DNA of 64,000 bases from Globodera rostochiensis (Eukaryota; Nematoda; Chromadorea; Rhabditida; Heteroderidae): NCBI GenBank assembly GCA_018350325.1, contig JAEVLN010000015.1:1-64000 (forward strand), read 5' to 3'. The notes under the pieces are model-generated. The model saw nothing but the letters and a program-made list of their open reading frames with translations, did no database searches and was not told the origin of the DNA. This document shows positions 47,785 through 59,590 of the stretch, one piece after another (the first letter of the stretch is position 1; each line of letters starts with the position of its first letter). Both the position numbers and the translations under genes were made by a program.

Positions 47785-50700
47785 ATTGTAAGCAAAAGTC
47801 TTGCCCGTTCCACCGTCTCCAGTCAGCATGTACAACTGATGAGCTGGCTCTAACGTCTCGTGCCGACGCTGTTGGACGGATCCACAAACGGCGTCAATGA
47901 AGATGCGTTGTTTGTCGTTAAGCTGTGGGCTGAACTCTGCATCCTTGGCTGCGTACTGGGCTGTTGTCATCGGGCCATCTGTTGCAGAGTCGTTCTGTTC
48001 ATTGTCCCCTTGCATGAGCTGAGCCCACATCCGGTTGCCATAGTCGCCAGCATTGAACTCCGCCTTCAAAAATAAGTGTGCAAGGAGAGAGAAAATTATT
48101 GTAAGCACCTCAATGATGTCCTCGGCTGGCATAACAAAGCCCACAGGGGCCGGAAGGCCCAAGCGTTCGCAGCAGCTGTTGAAGTTGCCAGGAACAACGC
48201 CATGGAGTCGGAAGACCAGTTCCATGCGGAACAGAACGTACTGTCGGACTGCTTCAAGGTCATGTTGAAGCATCGCGCGAGGAGTGAGCAAGCGCCGGGA
48301 GTCCAAAAGAACGCGGTCGAGGACGGATGACGCGTCCAAAAGGCCAGAGTTTGCGAGCAGTACAGCAGTCCAGTTGAGGCGCCGGCGGAAGGTTGGAAGT
48401 CCAGAAAGGGCCTCCAATATGGTGTTGACCCATATTGAAGAGTCCTCAAGGAGGCCCATTGCTCTTGCTGCTTCGACGAAAGTTGCATGGCCAGCATACA
48501 AATCGCCCCAACCGGTTGGACCACGGACGTGCAACAACAGCATGCGCAGCGCCTAAACCATTTTGGTAAAAAAGGAAATACAAGCCAATGTATTTATAAC
48601 CTGATGTTCAGGGTTGCCAGCAGAAGCCGCCTCCAGCATAGCCAAATGGTTCTTGCGTTGTAGGACACGTTGTTTCCACTGGTTTGCTTGTCGGTCGTAC
48701 CAATAGGCATTGCAGATGCTGAGGAAAGTGTGTTGTTGTGCAAGGTCAGGGCCAATGGTGGTGTTCAGCGTGAAGTAAGCTGTCAGTGGTGTTTGTTGTT
48801 CTTGTTCAGCCTCAATGCGTTCTCGCTCTTCCTCCGCCCGCACTTCTTCGCGGCCAACAGGAACGACAATGCGGTTTTGGCCGGGCAGATGGAACCGTTG
48901 ATGTTGGACCTGATTAGGTTGAGCGGTAAACATTGTTAAAAAAGTATTTAAAATTCAAATAATTTTTTGAATAACACCTGATGTGATTTTCGCACAATTT
49001 TGTTGCCCCAGATGCTCAGCAGTGCCTCGTTCGGTGTCTGATAGCGGGCCATGCGGATCTGGCGGAATTCGTCGTAGTTGACGACGACATTGCCTGCAGT
49101 AGTGGCAGCGTTGTCGTTGACGATTTGAACGAATGCCAGCTGGCAGCCTTTCATCACGTACTTGAGAACGTACTTGATGCAGGCGTCGCCCTGGATCCAC
49201 TCGACATTGATGCTATAAAGAGAGAGGGGAGGTGAATTTATTAATTTAATCAAACAGCTTAAATGAAAAGTGACTCACTGCGAGCGATACTTTAGTGCCA
49301 GGAACCGGTTGTGAGGGACGACGAAACGGTTGTCCTTGCCGCTCACAGCACACGCAAAGCGCTCCGGGTTCTGTAGGCGTTCCGACTCGGACTGAGCTGG
49401 AGGACGACGACGGTACTGAACACCAACTTTGCGGTCGTCGATCACAGTTTGTTCGGCGAAGGGGCGCTATAAAAAAGGGAGATAAATGATGTTTTATTTA
49501 TTATACTTGCAATTTTTAGCACTATGTTTCTAATTTAAAAAGAATTGGTTTTATTAATTGCCCATTGTATTTTTTAGAACCTATGTTTCTAATTTAATAT
49601 CTTTTTGAAATTTTTGATGCTTTTAGTGCATTCATGCCCCTTTTTAGTACTTAGCCCATATAATCAAAATACTATTTTTTTCAACCCTAATCATAGAAAT
49701 GAACTCACCGGAAAATGCTTTGTGCATTTGCCATCTACCAAACAGTAGCGGGGAGAGCAGGTGTGGTACATGTTATCAAGGATGAATCGTCGAAACAGTC
49801 GCTGAAGTTTTGCTGCATGGCTGTTGTCTGCGCCGTGAGGCAACTCTGGAATTTCGGCGCTGATGTAGTCGTCAATGTAGTCCTCCATGCTCATCTGCAT
49901 CCGGGAAAAGTCCAGAATGAGGCACAGGTGGATGTGCGGAAGACCTCTGCAAAATGATGTCTTGAGAATCGAAGCAAATAAAATAAATTCTCACCTTTCT
50001 TGGTGTTCCACACTGTAGAACCAAGCTTTGACTGGGCCCATCACTTGCCGCTGGACAATGTCCTTCAAAAACTCTTTCGATTTGTCGATGAAGAGTCTGT
50101 CGGAGATGTCAGGTCTGTTGTACCAGCGCTGGCCTTCCCATAGCATAGTGTCGAATTCTTTGGCGGCGCTGTTCATGGTGAAAGTGATGAGCAAGTGCGG
50201 AGCTCCAAGTTGACGGCAGATAGCCATGGCATCGGCGAACTGCAGCTGGTAGTATGCTCTGGAGCCTCGCAGAGTCCTTGGGGCAAGGAAAATTCGTCCA
50301 AGTTGAGCACGCTCACCCAGTGGCTGGCCTCGTTGGTCTGGAAATAATTAATTCAAGAAAGAAAAGGTAGGAATGATGACCAAGTTGCTTCTGGGCTTCT
50401 CTTTCGAAATGGCGGACCAGATGCGCAGGCAGGATAGAGCGTTGTTCCGGCTGGTTCTTTTTGATGTTGGCGAATTTGTCGCGGTCAATGCGGTTGTTGA
50501 GAAGACACACAAAGAACTCAGCCAGTCGTCGAGCCCACCAAAGCCAATGAGGGTCGTGCCAATGGTTGCGTTGTTCATTGCCAGCATTGCGAGGCGGAGC
50601 ACGGAGCTGCATCATGTATCGGGCGGCTTGTGACCTTGAAACATGATGGACTTTCTTCGGTTCAGCTTCGAGAAGAAGTTGTTCGCCTTCGCCATTGTCG

Positions 50701-53700
50701 TCAGCTTCAGCCAAGATATCATCTTCTTCCTCAGCATAAGGATTATACTGCCAGTCAGCATCTTCTTCAGAGGGAATAACACTGGCAACTTGTTGTTCTG
50801 ATTCCTGCTCCGAGTGTTGTTGATGAAGCGTCTCAGCAGAATCCAGCTTTGCCAATGGAAGCGAAGGCTTCCATACACTGCCGCCAGACGGGAACAGCAG
50901 CGGGCAAATTGCTCCATCGATCCAGTTGTCCCACCAGGGAAGAACGGTCAGCCCACCACTTCTGGTCTTCAGCATCACGCCTTGTTCCGCGGCGGGTGGT
51001 AGGCCGTCGTCGCCATCAACAAAGAAAAGCTGCAAAAATATGGTAAGCTATGAAAAACAGCAACAATGCACCTGAGCAAGTTGATCAACCGACTCGGGCA
51101 GCTGAAGTTGATGAGGATGGATGTTGTGGAGTTCCGGAAGGTTTTGACGCATCACTTCACCGCGGGTCAGAAGTCGAATGCGAAGGTTGTCTACGGGAGG
51201 TCCTTCGCCTTGAGCTTGTTGTTGTTGGGCCTCTTCATAGACACGCTTGAGATGATAGTAGAGAGCAGAAAGTGGGTGCCCAAGCTGTGGATGCGCAAGC
51301 AATCGGTGCAAGAGGGCCAAAAGTTCATCCTAGAAGAAAGGGAACAATAATTGGAGTTAAGCAGAGCTGAAGAATAGACGCACGTCCAAATGAAGTCCAG
51401 CATCCAAGTTACGGCGCTTTCGTAGTTCAATGGCGTTGTCTGGATTCAGGGTCCACACTTGCCCGCAGAGTTCATCGCGCGTCGTACCATCAGCATTTCT
51501 CGGAGGGTTGAGGCCGCTCAGCCGGTAGGTGACCATGCCGTTCATCTTTACCGGCTGGTATCCGCCAGGGACTGGCTTTTGCTCCGTTGTCGCCGTGCCA
51601 AATGCCAGCTCGTGGTTGAAGCGATCCACCATTTTGATGAACTTGCTCGAAAGTGGATGGCGTCCCATAATCAGGTCGTTTAGAAGTGAGCTCAAATGTT
51701 TTGAAGTGTCGTCGAGCTGATTGTGCAGTTCCTCATCATTTTGGAGACGTTGCGCAGGACGAAGGAAAGGGCGTTGTAGCTCGTAAAATTGCTGCTCCAT
51801 CTTCACTTGGCCCTTTGCGCAGCATTTAGAAAACGCTGCCGGGCCAACAGCTTCGCTCTTCAGCAGCAGGGCTGCACAATGGGGGCAGCGATAGAGTTTG
51901 TTGTCTCCAAACTAAAAAGATGATGGGTGACGACATTAAACTCGTTTTTACCGGCACAAGAGTGTTGTAGTATCTCGGCGTATGGTTTGCAGCCAACGAT
52001 GCACAGAAGCCGGTGTGCGTGTTGTTTTTGCAGTGGCAGCTTATTGGAACGTCCGGCCAGCGCTCCAATGAAATGGACGAATAGCGCTGTGGAAGCTTGC
52101 GTTGTCGGGTTGGGCGGCCACTTGGCGGAGGCATAAGAATGCTAGTCAGTTCTTCGGTCGTTTGTGGAGCTACGCAGAGACCATCCGCATCATAATGGAT
52201 TGGAGGAAAAGCTATAAGTTGCAAATCAGTTGGGGGTCAAAAAGAGAGGCCGAACTTTTTTCAAAACGGCCGGTTTGTGCCGAGCGCACACGGCTTGTGC
52301 CTCTGCCAGTAGATGTTCCAGTAGGCGCAGCTGCGCCTTCAACAGATATGGAGAGTTGCTGTTGTACACATGCACTTGTGGGGACCGGAGTCAAAGGACT
52401 TGAAGGCACAAATAAAGAAGGAGATGCAGAAGCTTAAGGAAAGAAAATCACAGTTTGTTTTTTAAGAAGTTGAAACGAACAAAGTTTTGTACGCACACTC
52501 TCTGCCCCAGCTGAGCGGCTGTGGGCAACTCGTCTTCCAACTCTTTTTTCCTTTGGACTTGGTAACGGTGTTGGAGTCGACTCGGTCCCAACAGCTTTAA
52601 AGAAATAAAAAAAAGTTGAACTAAGAAAAACAAGAGCAGTAAACATACCAGAGCGTTTTTGCCGCATCTGAGCCTTGTGGGCCTCGCGTTTAGCACGATC
52701 ACGGGATACACCACCGCCACGTAATGTTTTAGATAGCTGTAAAAAGGTAAGTTTGAAATTGGAAAGAAATGTATGCACACCTTAACAGGCGTGTACCCAA
52801 GTGGGTAGTTCACAGGCTTAGGCGCTGCGCGAGATGACATTGGTACAGCCTCAAGCAAAAAGAGAAAAATAAAAACTAAAAGGGGAGTCTACAGATGCAC
52901 CTTTCCCTTGATGACAGTCATCCATGGGGCGGAGAGTTTGGAAGGCGACATTCGTTCCGAAGCTTTTGGGATGAGATCCATGCGCGGCTGCTTGATCTGT
53001 TTCACCTTTAGCAATAATACGGAATTTTTGGGTTGCTGTTTAATGAGTAATTAATTTGTTAAAATGAAAACAAACAGGTGCTAAGCCCACGGGGCCATTG
53101 TTGAAGGACCAGCTCGATACAGGCCCGTTTTGCCAGCTACGCGCTTTGATGGGTGCTTTTAAAGGACCGACACGGAAAGAGCTTGGTTGCTGTAATAAAA
53201 GAGTTTACTAAGCTCAATTGCTTAAAACCAACATTCTTACTTTTTTTGGGGTCTCGATGTTGTTAGTGGGTTCATAGCCCGCCCAGGCATCAGACACGCC
53301 CCACCCTCTAAGATTAGGGTTGAGACCAATGCCTTGCCCGCGCTGGAAGGCTGCTTCTTTTTTCTCTTCTAGCTTAAAAGTCCACAAATCGCGCACTAAG
53401 TTGCGGAGCAAGGACAGATGACCGGCTTTGTTTCCGCAGCGGCCAATCATTGAAAGTAGGAGATCCCTGCGCGCACAATCATGACGCCAATTGCGACCCT
53501 TTAATGTTAAAAGTGAAGTTGTGTTATTTTAATTTTATATTTAAAGCAAAAGTTAGTTATATTGTTATTTTATTAGAGTTCTTAATATTAATTCCCCACG
53601 TTAATCGGTTTGTCAAAGATTGACAAGTCCAGGTCGTGCGCTATCTCAGGGATGTGAGTAGCGGGCGTGGGCTGACGTTCAGGAGAACAATAAATAAGAC

Positions 53701-53707
53701 GTGGCAT
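47785..53707 (-). pseudogene. Helitron2/Helentron gene, copy 2 (exons 1-19, truncated after Walker A)
   Basis: Exons: 53707-53600, 53498-53241, 53189-53076, 53005-52901, 52849-52781, 52736-52649, 52594-52481, 52432-52256, 52211-51952, 51911-51384, 51329-51072, 51029-50381, 50337-49995, 49946-49709, 49466-49279, 49212-48978, 48909-48601, 48552-48109 and 48063-47785. Together they give 4,764 nt (1,588 codons) in one phase with no stop seen. Exons 10-19 have exactly the lengths of copy 1. HUH, FTM and paired-Tyr motifs are kept. The sequence is cut inside intron 19, just past GDGGTGKTFAYN, so helicase motifs, OTU and RING are missing. A Rep-only protein might still be made, but I class it as broken. 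Exon 2/3 phase (0) differs from copies 0 and 1 (2). Confidence 0.85.
51673..52660. repeat. 988-bp direct repeat, right copy
   Basis: Same sequence as 46,762-47,749; here it lies in proper gene context (end of exon 6 to the middle of exon 10 of copy 2). Confidence 0.9.
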
Positions 53708-55860
53708 TGAAAATTAGGTAAGAATTTTATCGAAGAATTATTAAACCTGTAAAGAAAAAAGGAACTTAGAAAAATTATTGGATTCACGATGTTTTAGGGA
53801 AACTTATGGAGACGATCGGGTATAGTAAAGCAAGTTTTCTAAGGGTCAAACGCATCAAAAGCTAAGAACTTTTAAAGACAATTGGAAAAAGACGTTAATT
53901 TTAGTAAAGTAAAATAATTTCTGGAATTTACAAAGCCGACAATTAATACAAAAACGATAATTAACTACTGTAAAATTAAGTAATTTTTATTAATTTCGTA
54001 CCCGGAAATTTATTTAGAGAACAAAAATTTTCTAGAAATTTACAAAACAGATAATTAACTCTGTAAAATAATTTATTTCTGTAAATTGCAAACCCGAAAA
54101 TTTGTTAAATCACAATAATCTGAAATTTATAAGCTGATTATTAACTTCTGCAAATTAAATAATTTCTGTAAATTTTAAAACCCGGAAATTTATTTAGAGA
54201 AATCAAATAATGTATGGGAATTTCAAACGCGGAAATTAATTTAGTGAATTCACATCTGGAAATTTACAAAGCCAATAATTAACTTCTGTAAAATGAAATA
54301 ATTTATTTAGAAAAATTACAATAATTCTGGAAATTTACAAAACAGATAAATAACTCTGTAAAATAATTTATTTCTGTAAATTGCAAACCCGAAAATTTGT
54401 GAAATCACAATAATCTGGAAATTTATAAGCTGATTATTAACTTCTGCAAATTAAATAATTTCTGTAAATTTTAAAACCCGGAAATGTATTTAGAGAAATC
54501 AAATAATGTATGGGAATTTCAAACGCGGAAATTAATTTAGTGAATTCACATCTGGAAATTTACAAAGCCGATAATTAACTTCTGTAAAATGAAATAATTT
54601 ATTTAGAGAAATCACAATAATTCTCAAAATTTACAAAGCCGATAATTAACTTCTGTAAAATGACCTGAAATTTATTTAGAAAAAATCACAATAATTCTGG
54701 AAAGTGAAAAAATTTTTGGAATTTATAAAATGACAATTAATTGCTGGAAAGCAAAATACTTTCTGGAATTTACAAAACCAACAATTAGTTTCTTAAAAGT
54801 AAAATATTTTCCGGAATTAAGAAAACAATTAATTTCTGAAAAGCGAAATATTTTCTTGGAATTTACAAAATAAAAACTTCTGAAAAATGAATTTCTTGGC
54901 AAAACAATTAACTTTTGGAATTGTTAATCTAGAATTTACAAAAACAATAATTAATTTTTGGAAAGCGAATTATTTCCGGACTGGAAAGTAAAACATTTTC
55001 TGGTTTGGAAAGTGAAATAATTTTTGCAAATTTACAAACCCGAAAATTTAATTTAGAGAAATTACAATCTGGAATTTACAAAACGAACAATTAATTACTG
55101 GATAATGAAATAATTTCTGGAAATTTACAAAGACGATAATTAACTTCTGTAAAATGACCCGAAAATTTATTTAGAAAAAAGCACAATAATTCTGGAAAGT
55201 GAAATAATTTTTGGAATTTATAAAACGGACAATTAATTTCTGGAAAGCGAATTATTTCCGGACTGGTAAGTAAAATATTTTCTGGTTTGGAAAGTGAAAT
55301 AATTTTTGCAAATTTACAAACCCGAAAATTTAATTTAGAGTAATTACAATCTGGAATTTACAAAACGAACAATTAATTACTGGATAATGAAATATTCTGG
55401 AAATTTACAAAGGCGATAATTAATTTCTGAGAAGTAAACAACAACTCGGCAACTTTATTAGAGAAATCACAATAATTTCTGGAAATTTACAAAGCTCCAC
55501 AATTTGAATTGCTTGCAAAATATTTAGAATAATTTTAAACTTTAGAGGTTTTATAAATATTTGAAAATTTAGAAAATAATCCAACTCATTAGGAAGGCTT
55601 TTTAAACGTTTTCCAAAAAAATATATTTAAAATTTTATTTGGGGTTTTAAGGGTTTAAATATTATTGAAAATCCTTTCTTGGCAAAATTTTAGGCAATGG
55701 AACAAAATTGAAATTTGAAAGGATTTTTGACTGGCACACGTTGGCGTTACCCGTGGAAGACGTGGGAACGTGCTCATCAAAGATGAACCCGTTGTCACTT
55801 AGCCCGGACGTCTGTGCCATGCTTCCACATTCTTTAAACGTTTGGTACATTCCTTAATAC
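53708..55860. repeat. Array E1: AT-rich short-unit repeat, and unique edge
   Basis: Units of roughly 60-80 bp built from AATTTCTGGAAATTTACAAA, GC(C/T)GATAATTAACTTCTG and TAAAATGAAATAATTTATTTA. A ~298-bp block at about 54,055 recurs at about 54,353. The last part (55,500-55,860) is less repetitive and holds a GC-richer stretch (55,730-55,830) with no credible gene. A possible left inverted repeat of element E lies near 53,800-53,830 (minus strand CCGATCGTCTCCATAAG against CCGACGCATTCTCCATAG near 59,420-59,437). Confidence 0.7.
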
Positions 55861-56400
55861 ATTTAGACACAGAACATCTTTTTTAATAAGCTTTTATTGT
55901 GGTCATATTTTTTGCTTTTGCTAATATTTCATTTAAATTGTAAATTTCTGTTTGATTTTGTGTTTAATTATTATGTCTACAATTTTGCTTTTTCTTATTG
56001 TAATCATTTAATTAATCGCACAAATTAAAAAAAGATCACATTAGTCTAGAATAGCTTAAGTACTTTAATTAATTTTTTGAGTTATTCTATTTTTTTAAAA
56101 ATAGTTTAAACGCTTTAAACCCCCTTAATAATTAGTATAAAATTTTTAAGAAAAGTCCTTTGCCTTTTAAAGCCATAATAATTGTTATAAGAAATTTAAA
56201 AAAAAAAAATTCCCAAAACCTTTAAAAAGGCGTAACTAAAAATAGGATATACTTTCTAAAATAATTCAATCCGTTTAAAAAGCCAAAAACTACGCTTTAT
56301 AAAGGAAGTGAAGATTTAAAAAAATTCAAAAATTAGTCAAACCGTTTAAAAGCCAGTAAAAAATAGCCAAGCAGCATTTTTTAACATTAAAGCACTGGAA
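55861..56400. other. AT-rich sequence, nothing recognised
   Basis: Low-complexity AT-rich DNA with scattered TTTAAAAGCC words reminiscent of the arrays on either side. No gene, hairpin or clear tandem period. Confidence 0.5.
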
Positions 56401-57780
56401 TTGACCAGAGAAACATATTTATAATTAAACATATAAGTGAGGCGAAAAAAGTTGATTTTTTTGCTTAAATAGCATTTATCATAAGCATTTATTTTATTAA
56501 ATTAGGCATTATTAAATCAGTTTGTAAATAAATGATATAAATGTGAACAAAAATTAAGCAAATATAGATTTGCACAGGTAATTTTATTTAATCAATTATA
56601 ATTAATTGAATGTGGGTTGACAAAATAGCGTTTATTATAAGCATTTATTTTCATTTTAATCAAAATTAGAGTAAACATTTAGCATAAATTAAATTAGACA
56701 AATTAGACTTTTTAAATCAGTTGTAAATAAATCATATAAATGTGATCCAAAATTAAGCAAATATAGATTGCACAGGTAATTACTATTTAATCATTCATAA
56801 TTAATTGAATGTGGGTTGACAAAATAGCGTTTATTGTAAGCATTTATTTACATTTTAAGCAAAAGTAGAGTAAATAGGCATTATTATAATCAATTAGAAT
56901 TAATTGAATGTGAGTTTGCTTAAATAACCTTTATTGTTACGCTTTATTATAATTACGTGTAAATAAGCCGACGGGCTGTGTGCCAAAATTAAATTAATTA
57001 GGTTTTTTTCACGTAATTATAAAGAATAGAGTGCTATTGGCATTATTATAATGAATTATATGTGAACTTGGTTAAATCCTTTGGCATTAGTAGATTAATG
57101 GGATTGGAGTAATTAGGCACTATAATCAATTATGATTAGTTTGATGTGAGTTTGCCTAAAGAGGCTTTAGCATTTATTTGCATATTGTTTCTATAAAAGG
57201 CAAAAGATTCTTTATTATAATCATTTATAATTAATTGAATGTGGGTTGACAAAATAGCGTTTATTGTAAGCATTTATTTACATTTTAATCAAAAGTAGAG
57301 TAAATAGGCATTATTATAATCAATTAGAATTAATTGAATGTGAGTTTGCCTAAATAACCTTTATTGTTACGCTTTATTATAATTACGTGTAAATAAGCCG
57401 ACGGGCTGTGTGCCAAAATTAAATTAATTAGGTTTTTTTCACGTAATTATAAAGAATAGAGTGCTATTGGCATTATTATAATGAATTATATGTGAATTTG
57501 GTTAAATCCTTTGGCATTAGTAGATTAATGGGATTGGAGTAATTAGGCACTATAATCAATTATGATTAGTTTGATGTGAGTTTGCCTAAAGGGGCTTTAG
57601 CATTTATTTGCATATTGTTTCTATAAAAGGCAAAAGATTCTTTATTATAATTATTTATAAATTAAGCACATAAATGAATGCCAAAATTAAATTAATTGGG
57701 CTTTTATCAATTAATTATAAATAATTGAGGTTATAGGCCTTTAATAATTACTTGAATGTGAGTGTGCCTATTAAAACCCA
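56401..57780. repeat. Array E2: ~428-bp direct duplication and shorter relatives
   Basis: About 56,800-57,215 recurs at about 57,230-57,645 with few differences. Landmarks are AATTGAATGTGGGTTGACAA, GCATTTATTTACATTTTAA, GCCGACGGGCTGTGTGCC and AAAGGCAAAAGATTC. An older partial unit lies at 56,590-56,800. No gene. Confidence 0.8.
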
Positions 57781-59400
57781 ATAAAAAATCCAATGCCTTT
57801 TAAATGGGGTGATATTATAAGTATTTAACCCGTTTAAAAGCCTAAAAAATATCCATAGGCTTTAAAACCCGAAACAAAAATTCGAAGCATTTTTAAAAAA
57901 TATCAAAGGGTTTAAAAACGCAATAAAAACCAATGCCTTTTAAATGGGTAATATTCTAAGTATTTACCCCGTTTAAAACCCCCAAAAACCAGAAACAAAA
58001 ATTCGAAGCATTTTTAAAAAATATCAAACGGTTTAAAAACGCAATAAAAAAACCAATGCCTTTTAAATGGGTGATATTCTAAGTATTTAACACGTTTAAA
58101 ACTCCCAAAAACCCGAAACAAAAATTCGAAGTATTTTAAAAAATATCAAACGGTTTAAAAACGCAATAAAAAAAAGCAATGCCTTTTAAATGGGTGATAT
58201 TCTAAGTATTTAACACGTTTAAAACTCCCAAAAAATATCTCTAGGCTTTAAAACCCGAAACAAAAATTCGAAGATTTTTTAAATATTTCAAACGGTTTAA
58301 ACCAATAAAACATCCAATGCCTTTTAAATTGCGTGATATTCTAAGAATTTACCCCGTTTAAAAAATATCTCTAGGCTTTAAAACCCAAAACAAAAATTCG
58401 AAGATTTTTTAAATATTTCAAATGGTTTAAACCAATAAAACATCCAATGCCTTTTAAATTGCGTGATATTCTAAGAATTTACCCCGTTTAAAAAATATCT
58501 CTAGGCTTTAAAACCCGAAACAAAAATTCGAAGATTTTTAAATTTCAAACGGTTTAAACCAATAAAACATTCAATGCCTTTTAAATTGCGTGATATTCTA
58601 AGAATTTACTCCGTTTAAAACTCCCAAAAAATATCTCTAGGCTTTAAAACCCGAAACAAAAATTCGAAGATTTTTTAAATATTTCAAACGGTTTAAACCA
58701 ATAAAACATTCAATGCCTTTTAAATTGCGTGATATTCTAAGAATTTACTCCGTTTAAAACTCCCAAAAAATATCTCTAGGCTTTAAAACCCGAAACAAAA
58801 ATTCGAAGATTTTTTAAATATTTCAAACGGTTTAAACCAATAAAACATCCAATGCCTTTTAAATTGCGTGATATTCTAAGAATTTACCCCGTTTAAAAAA
58901 TATTTCTAGGCTTTAAAACCCAAAACAAAAATTCGAAGATTTTTTAAATATTTCAAACGGTTTAAAAACGCAATAAAAAAACCAATGCCTTTTAAATTGC
59001 GTGATATTCTAAGAATTTACCCCGTTTAAAACTCCCAAAAAATATCTCTAGGCTTTAAAACCCGAAACAAAAATTCGAAGATTTTTTAAATTTTTCAAAC
59101 GGTTTAAACCAATAAAAAACCAATGCCTTTTAAATTGCGTGATATTCTAAGAATTTACCCCGTTTAAAACTCCCAAAAAATATCTCTAGGCTTTAAAACC
59201 CGAAACAAAAATTCAAAGAATTTAAATTAATATCAAACGGTTTAAAAACGCAATAAAAAAGCCAATTTCTTTTGAATGGAGTGATGTTTTAAGTATTTAA
59301 CCCGTTTAAAAGCATTTAAAACCCGAAACATAAATTCAAAAATTTTTTTAAATATCAAACGGTTTAAAAACGCAATAAAAAACCAATTTAGTGTGAGTTT
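57781..59400. repeat. Array E3: ~140-bp tandem repeat
   Basis: About eleven units with AATGCCTTTTAAATTGCGTG, ATATTCTAAGAATTTACCCC, GTTTAAAACTCCC, ATCTCTAGGCTTTAAAACCC and CAAAAATTCGAAG. The phrase order and several words (CCTTTTAAATGG, TTTAAAACCCG) resemble array A, suggesting a common origin. Confidence 0.85.
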
Positions 59401-59590
59401 AAAAGATTTTGTAAGTTATCCGACGCATTCTCCATAGCCGATAAGCCCGTCTTGCTGTGCACACCGACGGATCGATGTGCACAGCAAGTGCGGCTTTTAA
59501 TAAAATGATTTTGCAACAAAATCGGCTGGCAGCATTGTCAATCAATATCGTCCCCCTCTCCCACCCCCCCCCCCTCCCTCCCTCCCCCCA
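59401..59590 (+). repeat. Right terminal module of element E: two hairpins and poly-C
   Basis: Hairpin 1 is 59,451-59,488, with arms CTTGCTGTGCACACCGA and TCGATGTGCACAGCAAG, preceded by GATAAGCCCGT. Hairpin 2 is ATTTTG-CAA-CAAAAT (59,508-59,522). CAATCAAT and a C-rich tract (about 59,552-59,589) follow. Same order as the right ends of A, B and C. Confidence 0.85.

Noticed and set aside
55662..55850. 62-residue minus-strand frame in the GC-richer patch of element E
   Set aside because: No recognisable domain, no splice partners and no counterpart in the other elements.
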